Shown one piece after another: positions 36,001-48,300 of a stretch of DNA of 64,000 bases (position 1 is its first letter; each line of letters starts with the position of its first letter). The notes beneath the pieces are model-generated. The model did no database searches. It had not been told where the DNA came from and worked only from the letters and a program-made list of their open reading frames with translations. The position numbers were made by a program, and so were the translations under genes. Origin of the DNA: Pseudofabraea citricarpa (Eukaryota > Ascomycota > Leotiomycetes > Helotiales > Dermateaceae); NCBI GenBank assembly GCA_029641185.1, contig JAPWGK010000002.1, positions 1-64,000 of the forward strand. Reading direction: 5' to 3'.

Positions 36001-36334
36001 TCACAGGCGAAGACTTGTATAGCGAAGCGACAACATGACTACCAAGTGACTCATCGAGAAGAGTTCTCAATAGCTCAGCATTGCACTCATGGTTGCACTC
36101 GATACTAACGCTTGGGAAAATATCCCAATCAAATTGCTTGACAAGTGTCAGATTTGGAAGACCGGCAATCGTGGCAGCAACGTGGGAACAGTGAGTGCGT
36201 GAGGTAAGCTCGACAATGTATCGCTTTGGATTGCTATTAACATTCGTTGTGGTTTCATTGGAAGAGCGACGTGACGGAAATTGCACAGCTGTGGTATAGC
36301 CCACTAACAGAAGCAACAAGTTTCCACAGCGCAT
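33064..36334 (-). CDS. Secreted subtilisin-like serine protease (S8) with PA-type insert
   Basis: Ten exons: 36334-35834, 35775-35715, 35626-35530, 35473-35359, 35298-33977, 33927-33812, 33762-33654, 33605-33518, 33456-33212 and 33154-33064; 914 aa with all phases joining. Residues 1-17 form a signal peptide (MRCGNLLLLLVGYTTAV), then an I9-like propeptide (about 35-125). Catalytic residues are visible: Asp158 (AIVDSGIQYTHP), His206 (RFGHGTHVAGIIAG), the oxyanion Asn in IAAGNAG (about 297) and Ser522 (LSGTSMATPYIAG). A protease-associated (PA) insert lies between Asn297 and Ser522, and a beta-rich C-terminal region of Fn3-like type follows. Many N-glycosylation sequons fit an extracellular protein. 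This architecture matches large fungal extracellular subtilases of the Vpr/C5a-peptidase-like group used for protein degradation. Confidence 0.93.
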
Positions 36335-36802
36335 TTTGTCAGAATGGACTCAAAAAAGGAAGTCTAGATTTGTTTAATATCGGGGGAGAAAATGCGAACT
36401 TTAAGTAAACGAAATGTGTTTTGCCAAGAGACACGAGCTTGGGATACATACTACACCTGCCTAACTCAGGCTCATGTATGCAGCGAACATTTTAAAGTGG
36501 GTGTCAAATCTCGTATTGCTATAAATCAATAGCCGATGAGATAATAACAAGGTATGAACCCGGACAGGCTAAGCGATCCGCTGAAATGATTCCAAGTTAG
36601 CAAAACAAGGTATATTCTAAAAGGGGTACATTGAAAGAATAAAATATATAGAGAATCCAATAATGACTCTCAGTTTTGACCAAAAGAAAACTTTATCGAC
36701 TGGAATATTTGAACTAAAGGATATGAAAATCGAAGAATCATAATATAAGATGTAAATTCAGCTTCTATCTGTGTACGAACCATACTTCATAGCTTGAGAC
36801 TA
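36335..36802. other. Intergenic: upstream of the protease gene, 3' side of the NmrA-like gene
   Basis: No gene. AT-rich; presumed promoter of the protease near 36,335-36,450. Confidence 0.5.
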
Positions 36803-37960
36803 CTATGCGAAATCTTTCCAGTCTTCAGCTTCAAAATACTCTCGCAAGCTTGTAAGTTTAATATCAGGATCAATCTAAACAACTGTTAGCAAGGTCTGTC
36901 AGTAATGAATGTCTTGTCTAAAAACATACCTGCCATGGCAAAATAAGGGTTCCCTCTCTTTGTCCCCAACCGAACTCTGCACTCCAAGCTGTACTTTCAG
37001 CTGCCTCTCGACCCAACCCTCCCGGAATTGCCTTATCTGCATCGTCGACAGAGATCTCTTCGATTCGTGAAGGTATACCTGTTACCTCCGACCAGATTTT
37101 CATGAAATCAGAATAGCTAGCTTCCACATTACAGGCAAGCAACTCGACACCAGCAGGTTTCTTCACAAGCAGTCCCACGAACTTTCCGGTGTCGCTCGGA
37201 ACCACAAATGGATGCAAGACATCGTTACCACCTGGTTTTCTGAAGACGAGTGTTCCGGTGTCATCCTGTTTTCATTAGCACTTTGAAAACTTGATCTGAA
37301 GTTAAAATACCTTAGAAGCTCCAAGAACTTTACCCATAGTTTTAAGGTTTGTGGTATAAAACCCCATGTGTAGTACACTTGTCCTCTGCCACAAATCTTT
37401 TTTTTCATGTTGCAAATAATCTTGTATCTTGGCTTTGCCATCATAATGAAAAGCAAAGGTATATTTCCCTCTGCTTCTGTTGTTAATACTTGGCAATGAG
37501 CTCCAGATAAACTTTTCCAAAAGTCCTTCGTCTTTTAGAGTCTTTTCCGCAGCATCAACGATGTTCTTTCCTCGTTGAACCTCAATAGCAAGAGCATATT
37601 CGCCAGTGGCTCGATCAGAAACTTGGCTCAACTCGGCGTACTTGGTATGGAACGGAGCCCAGAAATCCGTGACGGCGAAGATGACATGCGCACCTTTGAA
37701 CGCCGAAACCAAGGAGGGTAGAGAATCGAGGTCACCAGGGACTACTTCAATACCTTGAGAAATCAATACCTGGGCAGATGTACTGGATGGGTCGCGTGTT
37801 ATCCCTCGTACAGACCACCCTTGCTCATGGAAAAATGAAGCTACGGAACCACCCTTAACTCATCAGTATTGTACGCGGATAATATGAATTACGAAGCAAA
37901 ACTCTAGCTCACCTGATTCCCAGTAGCGCCCAAAACCACAATAACTTTCTCGTTTCCCAT
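36803..37960 (-). CDS. NmrA-like NAD(P)-binding protein
   Basis: Four exons: 37960-37913, 37853-37311, 37265-36930 and 36874-36803; 332 aa; introns 45-59 nt. The N-terminus MGNEKVIVVLGATGNQGGSV carries the Rossmann dinucleotide-binding motif (residues 11-18), and the first intron splits it between Q16 and G17. Then follow GDLDSLPSLVSAFKGAHVIF and VTDFWAPF, typical of the NmrA-like short-chain dehydrogenase relatives. Members of this group sense NAD(P) redox state or act as reductases in secondary metabolism. The sequence does not show which. There is no signal peptide, so it is cytosolic. It lies in the same direction as the protease, with about 470 bp between them. Confidence 0.92.
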
Positions 37961-39891
37961 TGTGAGTTAATTTGGTAGTATTAATTCTTCTTGAAACTTG
38001 TTTTGTGTACTGTATTCACTGAGAGGGATTCCAGGCTCCTTATATATTTCTTTCTGACCTATACATTGTACATTGACTGGTAGAATAGGACCACTTATCT
38101 TCCATTTAAAATCCCTCAACTCAACCAAAAGGGAGATTCTTCGTAAGCTTCATTGACGTATTTGGTATGTTTGGGGCTTTGATGTGGATACATGAGGATA
38201 AGATTCGGCACATTTGTGCAGTTATGCCAGTTGTGCCGATCTTATGCATGTTATGCAAGGATATCCGGCAGTTTTATGCAATTATGTACAATGTTGAAGA
38301 TCCAGCGTGACTTGGTGATTCAACTAGTGGTGTCGTTTTTGACTGTGGCTGCATGAATCGGGGTGAAAGTCCAACCGAATTATCCCAGAATAGAATTTAC
38401 CGGCGCATCTTTCAACCATTCAGTAACTAGCGAAAAGCCATCTTGCTCGAACCGGGCCAACTCAAAGCACCTGTAGAAGAGCCACAATTTCTGCTATTGG
38501 ACAAAGTAAGTTATCTCCGCATATACCCTGATTAACACCACATACAGCTTGGTAAGATGTTTTATAGCTAAGTGCAGTTCTGCCAACTGCATTCGATCAC
38601 GTTGCACAAAAGGATTAAATACTAATAGAACGAACAACTTTCCACGACTAGCTGTGAGTTACATTCAAAGTACGCGAAAAGTCATCTTTTGCGTAGTAGA
38701 GATTTATTAATTTACGGCTGTAACATGGTAACCTCTCGTGCGTTGATACCCTTACTTCTGTTAAGTGAATATATAGTGCTACCTCAAACCTTATGTTTTT
38801 CTTGAATTACCACCGTTTACTTACCTAGGACTATGATCTCATAGCCTAGGACTCGATATAGCTACAGACAAGCGCACTTTAATAAGAACTTAACAACATT
38901 ATTTACTATAGTTGAAAAAGTCGGAAACAGCGGAGGATTCAGTGAAGTCATTTTACTAAAACCATTGCTATGGATGTTGGATGCAATAAAGGCATGTTTC
39001 AAACTCTCACTCAAGTCAAAATAACTGCACAATTTCACTTAAAAGTTGAATTCAATAGCAAGAAACTTGCGTCACTAATTCTACCCATAAGTCTTGGGAG
39101 ATCTTGTTGATGGAGCGATTATTTGAGATATGGATGCGTCTAGTAATATTCCAGGAACGGTACATAAGCGGTAATCATTACCATTTTGTTCTTAATTTAT
39201 GAATTGAATACTCGATGATGCATTCGCGCCGATGCCATTGTCATTTGTCACGAATGCTATTTTTTGTAGGATGGAGAAGCGTTGATTGTACTGTAAGCGG
39301 ATTTCCGGCTTTCGGCTTTGGCTTTTACATCCGCTCCGGCAGCTGAGAAATTGGTTATTGTGGGCTGCTGCCAATTTATGTTTTATTCTTGGAAAAGAGC
39401 TTGGTAAGAGCGAAATAGTCCCGCTGAGGTATTTAACACTTTTAGCAATAATTGACTCAAGTTAATATGGTTTCTACACAATAAACAGCAGAAAACGCCT
39501 TTTTGAAGTATGCGAACATCATATATCCTCTACATCGTAAAAAGTATTTATATAACTATATAAATTTACTGTTAGTGATTGCCTTTCATTTGACTTACAT
39601 GCGAAGTAGCCATATAGATTGTTTCAATTGCCCAAACACTTGTAGTCGATGTAAGAAAAAATAGATTCCCTAACATTTGGACAAGCATAGCTAAGCGGTT
39701 ACCTTAATCAGACCCGCATTAAGTTTACGGAGGGAGCAACCCAAAGTTCCCCACAGATACAGAGACAAGCGTTAGGTAATTTTAATCTGTTACCGAGTGC
39801 CTTTCAATCCATTTACTTGTTTAAATCAACCTCTGAGAATATCTAGCATTCTTTTTCTTCTGCCATTCGCGACGATTTCTTTCATTTCAAG
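37961..39891. other. Intergenic region between divergent genes
   Basis: Shared upstream region of the NmrA-like gene (minus) and the carboxylesterase (plus). No gene recognised. Near 38,205-38,290 there are several imperfect copies of a (T)TATGCA(A/G)TTATG motif, a loose direct repeat. Confidence 0.5.
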
Positions 39892-41722
39892 ATGCGCCTC
39901 CCAATCCTTTTCCTCTGCCTTACAGTCTGCGCTGCGCTACCGGCGCCTCTACCTGAGAGCAATCCTGTGGTAACGGTGAAGAATGGCTCTTACAACGGAA
40001 TCCATAATCCGACCTATAACCAGGATTTGTTTCTAGGCATACCTTATGCCCTTGTAGGTACTTCATAGTCTGTATAATATTGTCCCACATTACTGATTGA
40101 ACACCACTTAGCCTCCCATTAACGAGCTTCGTTTTCGACTCCCTAAAAGTCTCAACTTGACATGGAATGGTACCCAAGAGGCAACGACCTATACACCTTT
40201 CTGTGCAGGCTATGGCTTAGATAGTATAGGGAAGGACATCAGTGAAGACTGTCTTTACCTCTCAATCGTCCGACCTTCTTCAATGCCCGAGAATTCAAGT
40301 CTACCAGTGGGTGTATGGATTCATGGTGGTGGTCTTCAATCAGGTGGCGCTTCCGATCCGCGATATAATCTGTCATATATTGTATCGAATAGTGTCTCAA
40401 TGGGTACACCAATGGTAGCCGTCACTATACAATATCGTCTTCACGCATTTGGCTTCCTTGGAGGGAAAGAGGTTATTGATGAAGGCGTTGCAAATTTAGG
40501 CTACAGAGACCAAAGACTTGCACTTCACTGGATCCAAGAAAATGTTGCTGCATTTGGAGGAGACAAGTCAAGAGTTACGATATGGGGAGAGAGTGCCGGA
40601 GCGCAGAGTGTAGGGGCACATCTCTTAGCTTATGGGGGAAGAGACGATGAATTGTTCCGTGGAGCCATCGCCCAATCTGGAGGACCAGCTGTGAGCTATG
40701 CTCCAGAGTCATTAACCAAAGGCTTTAACAGCACCCAGTACCAATCTGTTTATAACCGTCTTGTAGCAAGCACGTCATGTTCGGCTACACTGCATTTCAA
40801 CACCACACAAAATTCTCTCTCGTGTCTACGCGACCTCCCATTTCAAGAACTCAACACAGCTTTAAACATATCTTCGTGGGGCCTTGGATCTTTCGTTCCG
40901 ATCATTGATAACGACTTCATTGTCACTCATCCTACCACTCAGCTTTCACGTGGAGAGTTCGTCAAAGTTCCCATCCTAATTGGTGCAAATACCGATGAAG
41001 GCACGGCTTTCGGAGACTTTAAGGGCCCCTCTCCATCCCTAACAGTCAACAGTACAGACGACTTCCTCTATGCCCTTGCTACAACAGGCGTCTCCCATAA
41101 TTCCATAGAGGCTCAGATTATCCAAGCCCTCTATCCAGATGTTCAAACTCTAGGAATACCAAGTTTAACCACATTTCCCGAGCTTTTAATTGAAGGCAGC
41201 GCTGCGACGGATAAGAATGGAATCCAATATCGTCGCACAGCAGCCTTTTTTGGGGATCTCATCGTACACGCTCCTCGTCGCTTGACAAACCGTGCTTGGT
41301 CCAAATATAACGTCACTAACTACGCGTTTCGATTTGATGTTACTCCCACCATGGCTGATCCATTCAAAGGCGCCACGCACTTCGAGGAGATCGCATTTGT
41401 CTTTAACAACACAAAAGGGCAAGGTTATGCTATTAATCCATTTTCGGAATTGACAGTGGAGAAGGAGGAACGCTTTCAAGAGGTGGTAAGCAAGATGAGT
41501 AAGTCATGGGTGAGCTTTATCACAACGTTGGATCCAAATACGAACCTCGTTGAAGAACCCACAAACTGGCAAACATGGGATACTGGAGTTGGAGGGGCGC
41601 ATGGCACGGGTAAAAGTATGGTCTTCACAGCTAATACTCTAAGTTATTTGGAAGAGGATCTTTGGAGGGGAGAAGCGATAGGTTGGTTGATAGATAACCT
41701 TTTGAATGTCTGGGGACTGTAA
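39892..41722 (+). CDS. Secreted type B carboxylesterase/lipase
   Basis: Two exons, 39892-40053 and 40112-41722; 590 aa; one 58-nt GT-AG intron. Residues 1-18 are a clear signal peptide (MRLPILFLCLTVCAALPA). Family features are present in order: FLGIPYA near the N-terminus, the EDCLYLSIVRP motif, the oxyanion-hole segment VWIHGGGLQSGG, the nucleophile elbow IWGESAGAQS (Ser215), GANTDEGTAFG with the acidic member, and GATHFEEIAFVF with the catalytic His. It would hydrolyse carboxylic esters outside the cell. The natural substrate is open because the family covers lipases, sterol esterases and mycotoxin-ester hydrolases. Length is normal for the family. The start is the first ATG, directly ahead of the signal peptide. 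Confidence 0.95.
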
Positions 41723-42338
41723 AGGACAAAGGCGTAGATATAATTGAGACCCGATACTCGTTTATTTTATAAACATTTAACAACAACATATTATTCCTTC
41801 GCTTTGCTTTTACTTTGTTCAAAATAATAAACATAGCTGATATATCGCGAGAAGAAAACAAAAAGAATATCGAATATCCTGCATTGGAATTGCAAACTTA
41901 CACCGAGAATTTCTTATATTAAGGGGGAAAATAAAGTGAGAACTATATTACGAGTAGCTGATACATTAAAGGTGCACGTAGTAATTGCATCATATTCTCC
42001 GCCCCTTGCGTGATATATAGAACGCGAAGACCGCCAAAGTATTCGTTCTACAACAAGAAATAAATCAGGTATCTGACGCCATAACTGTTTTATTCATGGG
42101 TGTATAAGCAAATTTCACGTGTATGGAACATTGGATCCATAGAAGTGTAGCAGAAGCATCATCGCTCAATGTATGCATAAATGACACAATACTTGACATT
42201 GACGTCAATATTATACATAAGTCCAGCGCCCTTCAAACCCATAAAGGACATAAAGCTACTTCATTAATACATTTATCACGACTAATCTTGCAAATAACAT
42301 CAATTAAAATTGTCGAATATTTCCTCAACTTTTTAAAT
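41723..42338. other. Intergenic region upstream of the dioxygenase
   Basis: No gene. The dioxygenase frame is open back to 42,123, but that part has no homology-like features and the first conserved-looking Met is at 42,339. Confidence 0.5.
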
Positions 42339-43883
42339 ATGGCCCCCGCCACGACGGAGACTTCGGTGAAGCCAACCGATCACAATGATCCCACAACAAA
42401 TATTTCGCCAACTGAAAGGTCAAGTGCGGAAGGAGTTCTTGAAGCATTGAAGTACAGTGGCTCCTTGGACAATTATGAATCCTTCGATGTCACAAATGTC
42501 ATAGGCCGTGAATATCCCGAAGCTAGTCTTCTCGATATATTGAAAGATGACCGAAGAATTCGCGATCTTGCTATAATTGTTTCCCAACGTGGTGTTGTGT
42601 TCTTTCGAAATCAGGACATCTCAATAGAGGACCAAAAGATACTTGGCCAGAAGCTCGGCGAACTAACTGGTAAACCAGCTACATCAAAGGTATCTTATAT
42701 AATCCTAGGTCAAAGAAAGGTAACTAACAAGCTTCCAGCTTCATCGGCATGCCTTACTAAACAGTAAGCGAGGGCTGACTGTGGACGAGAACGGCAAACA
42801 ATTAGATGATGAGGTCTCTGTCATCTCATCTCAGGTATGCTATTTATCACACCTCTGGCATCTTATGTAATGACGATGATATTATAGCAATTTCAAAAGT
42901 TTTACAAAAAGAGATTTGCACCTCATTCCAGGAGAATTGCAAGCGAAGGTTGGCATGCCGAGTAAGCACTTTATCCTTGTCTCCGTTCCAATAAGCTTAC
43001 CAACACTAAAAAGCATTACATTTGAGCATGTCCCATCCGACTATGCCATTTTGAAGATTCATACTCTTCCTGATGATGTTGGCGGAGACACGCTCTGGGC
43101 ATCGGGCTATGAAGCTTACGATCGCTTATCGCCAACTTGGCAAAACATTGCTAATGGCTTGACTGCTACTCATCATCAGGCAAGGACGTCCAATCATAAA
43201 CAAATGGTTAAGTGACTGACGACACTCAGCCCGAATTCTTAAAAGTTGTTGCCGAGCATGGAGTTGATTTGATTAGCGAGGACCGCGGCTCCCCTGAAAA
43301 CAAGGGACTTGACTTCAAGGCCCAACAGTAAGTTCAAAGGCTTGTGATAATATCACGATTAATGTGCTGATATTTTTGGAGTCCTGTTGTGCGTACGAAC
43401 CCTGTGACTGGGTGGAAGAGTTTGTTTGGTGCCGGTCAACAAGTTCAACATGGTTGGATAGATAATGTAACAGATCGGGAGAGCGAAATCCTTAAGGCTT
43501 ATTGTAAGTTTATCACGACGCGCGCAAGCTTTGAAAAAGACTAACAACTACCAGTCCTGGAAATGATTTCTAATAACCATGATTTACAAGTCCGTTTTAA
43601 ATGGAACAAGAACGATGTGGCAATATGGGATAAGTAAGTGTTCTCTCTGATCATCAAACATACTTTGACTGATTTGAACCAAGTCGTTCGGTATTTCACA
43701 CAGCAACTAAGTGAGTTATCAATCTATTATATATTTTCAGTAAATTAATGTTTTGCCAGTGATTATGATGGCAAACGGCAAGGTAACAGGGTTGTTTCAA
43801 TTGGCGAAAAGCCCTTCTTTGACCCCAGGTCTGTATCCCGACGGGAGGCACTTGGAGGAGGTCAAGCTTTGTCTTTGAAATAA
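42339..43883 (+). CDS. TauD/TfdA-type Fe(II)/2-oxoglutarate dioxygenase
   Basis: Nine exons: 42339-42689, 42739-42834, 42888-42961, 43014-43179, 43230-43327, 43382-43503, 43555-43633, 43684-43710 and 43760-43883; 378 aa with all phases joining. The iron ligands are His172 and Asp174 (WHAD, followed by ITFEHVPSDYAILK) and a distal His334 (RSVFHTAT). Arg348 in KRQGNR is placed to bind 2-oxoglutarate. VVFFRNQDI and GGDTLWASGYEAYDRLSP are typical family stretches. Intron 4 uses a GC donor (CAG|GCAAGG...CTCAG). The family hydroxylates taurine, alkyl sulfonates/sulfates or related small molecules, often to release sulfite. The substrate here is unknown. It converges with the Zn2Cys6 regulator. Confidence 0.93.
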
Positions 43884-44072
43884 GTTTATACTAGAAAGGA
43901 GAAGAAAGCTTGGAATTTGTTACTTGGTCTTCGAGCCTCAATATTGTTTACAATTATACTTAATGTAACAATTGGGGATCCTAGTATTCAGGGGCCGTTG
44001 ATATAACAAAAATGGTTAAATTAGCGTATTATTTTAATTAACAATCCACTGAAATCATGTCTTATGAATACT

Positions 44073-46399
44073 TCAAGTATTTTCTTGGCTCAGTCCTGAT
44101 TCCATCGGGAAATAATGGTACAAATTGGTTGTAAAGATGTCGAAGTTGAAATCTATCGGGAGGATATCATTTTGAGAGTCATCGGATCGATCTCTCATGT
44201 GTATCATGTTATGAGTGGTTAACGATGGCATCGGTGGAAAGTTATTCGGACGATAGTCGTTTAAATTCCCTGCTGTGGACTGGTCGTTTGCTCCTAAAGG
44301 CTCAACAGGACCTTCGCCATGGGGGCCGCAAATATTCAATGTATGATTGAGTTGAATTGCACCTCGACTCAAGACCTTTTGCTCCACCACAGAAAGCATT
44401 TGTTTGATTGATGAAATGGCATTTGAAGCCGGCTCTCCAGAAACCATTTCTGACAGGCATCTCAATGCTGTATGAATGTATTCCAAATTAAGTTGAAGTT
44501 TCGACTTCTGACAAAGAATGTCATACAGCAAAATACCGCAACTGCTCTCAATAAAAAAACAATAGTATCTCACTCGCTGAACAAATTAGGACAAGTCATA
44601 TGCTGGATAATGTTCGGGAACTTACTTTGATAATTTGAATCGTCTCCATTCGGCCGCAAAGAATTGTTATTTGATCCTGTGCCGCATCAACTGCATGTCT
44701 GCATGCCTGTCTTAGCCACATTTCATTCCCGGCAGGCGTTGTGCTGCCATTCTGATTATCATCACGACGATGAGATTTCTCTGTCTGAGAAGCTCGTACG
44801 ATCAGAAATGGGCGAAAAGTGAGGAGAACGGTATGATAATATACTATTATTTTATTAGTAGATAACAGCAAGATGATACTTGCATTTTGGGGCTAAACAA
44901 TCCTTGAATGTTTGAGAATTTGATATTTTGATCCAGGCGAAGTCAGGTTATCGTGGGCAAAGTTTGATTAAAGATGATTTCCACTTGGAACTGAAGCTTG
45001 GTACAGATAAGAAATAGAAGTAAAAATCCGTATGGCGAAAGAATAGTATGCACTCACAATTATTTAAGTAAAGTAATTCCATACTTCTTTGCGATGCTTC
45101 GTCATCTCTGGATGCCGGTCCAATTTTATGCTCCTCGGCAAATTGACGTAGCTCGGAGTATATTTTGTCGGCTGCTTTGTATACTTCCCAAGTGGAATCT
45201 AACTGGTGGTTGTATATAGCGTCTGCACTTCTGGTCATGATTGCTGAAAGACGAGCGAGAGTGCAAATCAAAAGGTCTCCGGCGGGTAATTGACAAGATA
45301 TATCTGAGCTTGTTATCGCACTTTTCCTACCCATTGCCAATGAGTGCCAGCTATTTTCATAGGTAGACTATGTTAGCCAACATCCCCGTGAACTGCTTTC
45401 TTTTAAATTGAGCTGCAATGTATAAACTCACCTTTCAAGCCAGTAAAGACACCATATAGCGATGCGTCGCTGTTGTTGAGTACCACTTCCAAGGTCGCCA
45501 CCAAGTGGAACATCAACATGTAAACCCATGGCGAAGGCTTTCCTACATGCCGTTCCGAAATGAAGATATGCCGAGTTAGACCTCTCTAAATTTGCTTGGT
45601 AGATTCCTAAAAGAATAGAAAGCTGAACGGCATGTAGATTAACAGTCTCGTCAAAACTAACAGCTTCAATCTTTGCCTTCGAATATAGAATATCTGCCAA
45701 AATGATATCTTCGGTACAAGAAGCCCCGATGGCAAGAACTGTGAGAATGATCGCCTTGAGTTGTGGCTTTGGGGCTTGGGCAATTTCGGCGTTACAAAGA
45801 GATGAAACCAAAGGCCGCAATTCCAGCTCATGTAGAAGGGGTGAAATTGGATAAAGACATGCCATGTAATGGTCAAGAAACCCAATAGCAAGATCCAATG
45901 GTAGTATTTCTCGGAGTTCAGAAGTCTCATTCGGGGCTACCGGATTTCCTAACATCCCTGTACCGAAAAAGAAACCTCTCTGCAAAAACATTTCCAGTCC
46001 AGACGAAACATCTTGGACCTGCCCCACGGTCGTCGTCCTCGGTGGCGCTTCGTCGGATAGAATGCCTCGGTGTATCTGCTGCAAGAAAGCAAATTGTGAC
46101 GACGGGCCATAGTACAGTTGAAGTGGGCTTGATCTGGCGCTTGCTTGAGTCGCACTCACACTATGATAAATCTCCTCGTTTCGTGATGAACCCGGAATGG
46201 ATGCACAGGGTCGGGTTCGCTCTTCGACAGGCTCGCTTCTATGGAGTGGTGACTGAATCCCAGCTCGACGAGTGCGTGTCACTGCTCGGTAAGTGCAAGT
46301 CATGGGTCTATTTACACAGTTACTGCATGGTATTTGGCCGTCGCATTTGATTTTCTTCCTTCTACAGCTTTGGCATGCTTTGGGGGTTCTCGAGATCAT
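44073..46399 (-). CDS. Zn2Cys6 fungal transcription factor
   Basis: Four exons: 46399-45432, 45350-45058, 44843-44626 and 44576-44073; 660 aa. The N-terminal binuclear zinc cluster has C9, C12, C19, C25, C28 and C35 in CQSCRRKKIKCDGQIPCSNC and the following residues. A middle homology region of the fungal-specific factor type runs from about 165 to 450 (FLDHYMACLYPISPLLHE, GTACRKAFAMGLHVD, YYHTVLLTFRPFLI). The C-terminus is Asn/Ser-rich. The intron between exons 2 and 3 is long (214 nt). I chose its acceptor because it keeps the phase and restores the LYYHTVLLTFRPF helix, so this join is the least certain part. It ends 189 bp from the dioxygenase gene in convergent orientation and may regulate it and the carboxylesterase; that is inference from position. 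Confidence 0.88.
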
Positions 46400-47034
46400 T
46401 GGCTGATAACGTAACTCTTAGCCTGGTCTAGACGTTCCGGCACAAGCTAGAACAAGTATAGTCCCGAGTTTACAAATCTGGACCGGAATTAACGTGCGGA
46501 TACAGATTGGTATGCGGATACAGATTGGTAGACGGAATAAGGATATATGACAAAAGACGAGAATAACGGTCGCGATTTTGTAAAGTAGAATGAGAGAATG
46601 AAAAGGGGCGGCTTAAACTTCTAAAGCCGGGCCCACAACTTTCCCTGTGCTTAGCCGGTTACCTGACTCGTTATAATCGTCGGTTCGCTTAAGCTTCTTT
46701 ACTTATTAGAAGAAGATACAAATATAAAAATAAACAGGAACTTACTAATAAAAAGCCTACTAGTGATATTATAATAATATTTCCTATAAATGCCTCTTAT
46801 AATATTAACCTTATTATATTATCTCAAGTAATAATATATAATAGTAGCTTTTTGCTCTCACCTTAGCTTTCCCCTCAACCAGTTTCGTTTCTCCCTTAAC
46901 CTCCTTAGTATCCTCCATGAGTCTCCTAATTTTTGCCATATTAGCTTCATACCTGGTTTTATACTCCACTCATTTGGCCTATCAAAAATCTCCCCGTCTA
47001 TTATGCCATGCACATAACAATCCCCGACAAGCTT
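46400..47034. other. Intergenic with an AT-rich, RIP-like patch
   Basis: Upstream region of the Zn2Cys6 gene. 46,697-46,850 is an abrupt AT-rich patch with the same TA-rich texture as the block beyond 48.2 kb, perhaps a mutated repeat remnant. It is bounded by normal-composition sequence on both sides. No intact LTR could be delimited. Confidence 0.45.
46495..46530 (+). repeat. 18-bp tandem duplication
   Basis: TGCGGATACAGATTGGTA occurs twice in direct succession without mismatch, about 100 bp upstream of the Zn2Cys6 start codon on the opposite strand. Confidence 0.9.
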
Positions 47035-48300
47035 CTAGTAAACCTTTGTATCTGAATGCTCATTTTCCGACGCCTTCTGTTCCGCGTCTCTGCGAATTAC
47101 GAAAGGTACATCACCACCGAACAAAACTGCCACCTTGTCTCCTGGAAGTATATCCAGTGGTCCTAGTCCGATGTAGCCTTTCTCAGTTACGAACATCTCT
47201 TTCTGCAAAATAGATCTTGTCACAGAAATATGAAAACCCTGCAGCCAGACCTGCGGATCAGTCCGCGCTGTTTGCGCTTCTGGCAGAACTTGTTGGTCTG
47301 TTCGCGTCCTATCTTCATGTAGTCGAGCCCACCATGCCTCAAACAACTCCCGATCTTCGTCTATGGCTCTCCTATGAGTATAATCGGAAGAAAAGTTTAA
47401 GGAGCCGCCGTCTCTGTTGTCGCAGATCACAATGTCGTTGATCAACGTTCGCCAGAATACGTCCTTCCAAGTGCTTTTACTTGCATGCAATGGATTAACC
47501 GTATGATATCTCTCCACGAAATATTGCCACTGATCGAGTATAGTTGCAAGCTGACTATGCGTCGCGGACTCCTCATCCATCCCCGACAACATGTCGCATA
47601 CGGTAGCAATCGTGTCTAGATCAGGGTGCCCAGCGATGCCAATTATTCCACTTTCGCAACTAACAGCATGACAGACAGTGTCTCTAGAAGTTCTGTACAA
47701 GTTCATTCCAACTGAAATCCGGCTCATCTGCGCAGCAGCACCGAAGCCGGTACTGGGTCTTCTGATCCATGAGGGCAAATTGCTAATGTCCGGGATCGAG
47801 ACTCCTTGCAATACAACAACAGAGTTTGTAGTTTGTAGAATGTGCAGAATTGCATCAGAATATACTGAAGCCAAAAGTTAGCTGCGCAGGTTCAATTCTA
47901 AACCAGTCAGAGAGAGTAATTCCTCTTGACAAACTCGAAAATAATTTATGACTGCTTCTTTTTTCCAAAACCGGAACAAGGAAGAACGTCTGTAGACTTT
48001 GCGCTTCTTCCATATCCTGGATTGCAGTGAAAACCTTGATCTAAAATTATGATTCACTAACCTTTCGCTGTCTCCAAGCTGTAGTCAGGCCGTATAAGTA
48101 GATCTCCGTCCCAATCAACCATTCCCAGAAGGGAATATATCTTGTCACGATTGTCCGTAGCCAGTTGTAGGTGCGTTAGGAACATAAGATAATATAGATT
48201 CCGCGACCCTGCGGTATTAAATACTATATAATAGGTATCTCGAACCTGTTTAATTCGAATAACTAATATAATAAGTTCTTTGATGATCCTCTGTGCATCT
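47035..48300 (-). pseudogene. HET-domain gene, 5' part lost in RIP-like sequence
   Basis: The terminal exon 47864-47035 (276 codons plus stop) and an upstream exon ending at 48,062 show the order usual in heterokaryon-incompatibility (HET) proteins: LATDNRDKIYSLLGMVDWDG, PDYSLETAK, then VYSDAILHILQ, LPSWIRRP, and near the C-terminus GYIGLGPLDILPGDKVAVLF. The intron between these exons would be about 197 nt. Upstream of 48,200 the frame is still readable (KELIILVIRIKQVRDTYY) but increasingly AT-biased. It meets a stop (TAG) near 48,310, and the N-terminal HET core cannot be found. So the 3' two-thirds looks intact and the 5' part is mutated away where it meets the AT-rich block. HET proteins trigger programmed cell death on non-self recognition; this copy is probably dead. 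Confidence 0.7.

Noticed and set aside
47881..48060. Open stretch between the two HET exons as an extra exon
   Set aside because: It is open in one frame, but joining the flanking exons directly gives the expected family order (PDYSLETAK then VYSDAILHI), so it is treated as a long intron.
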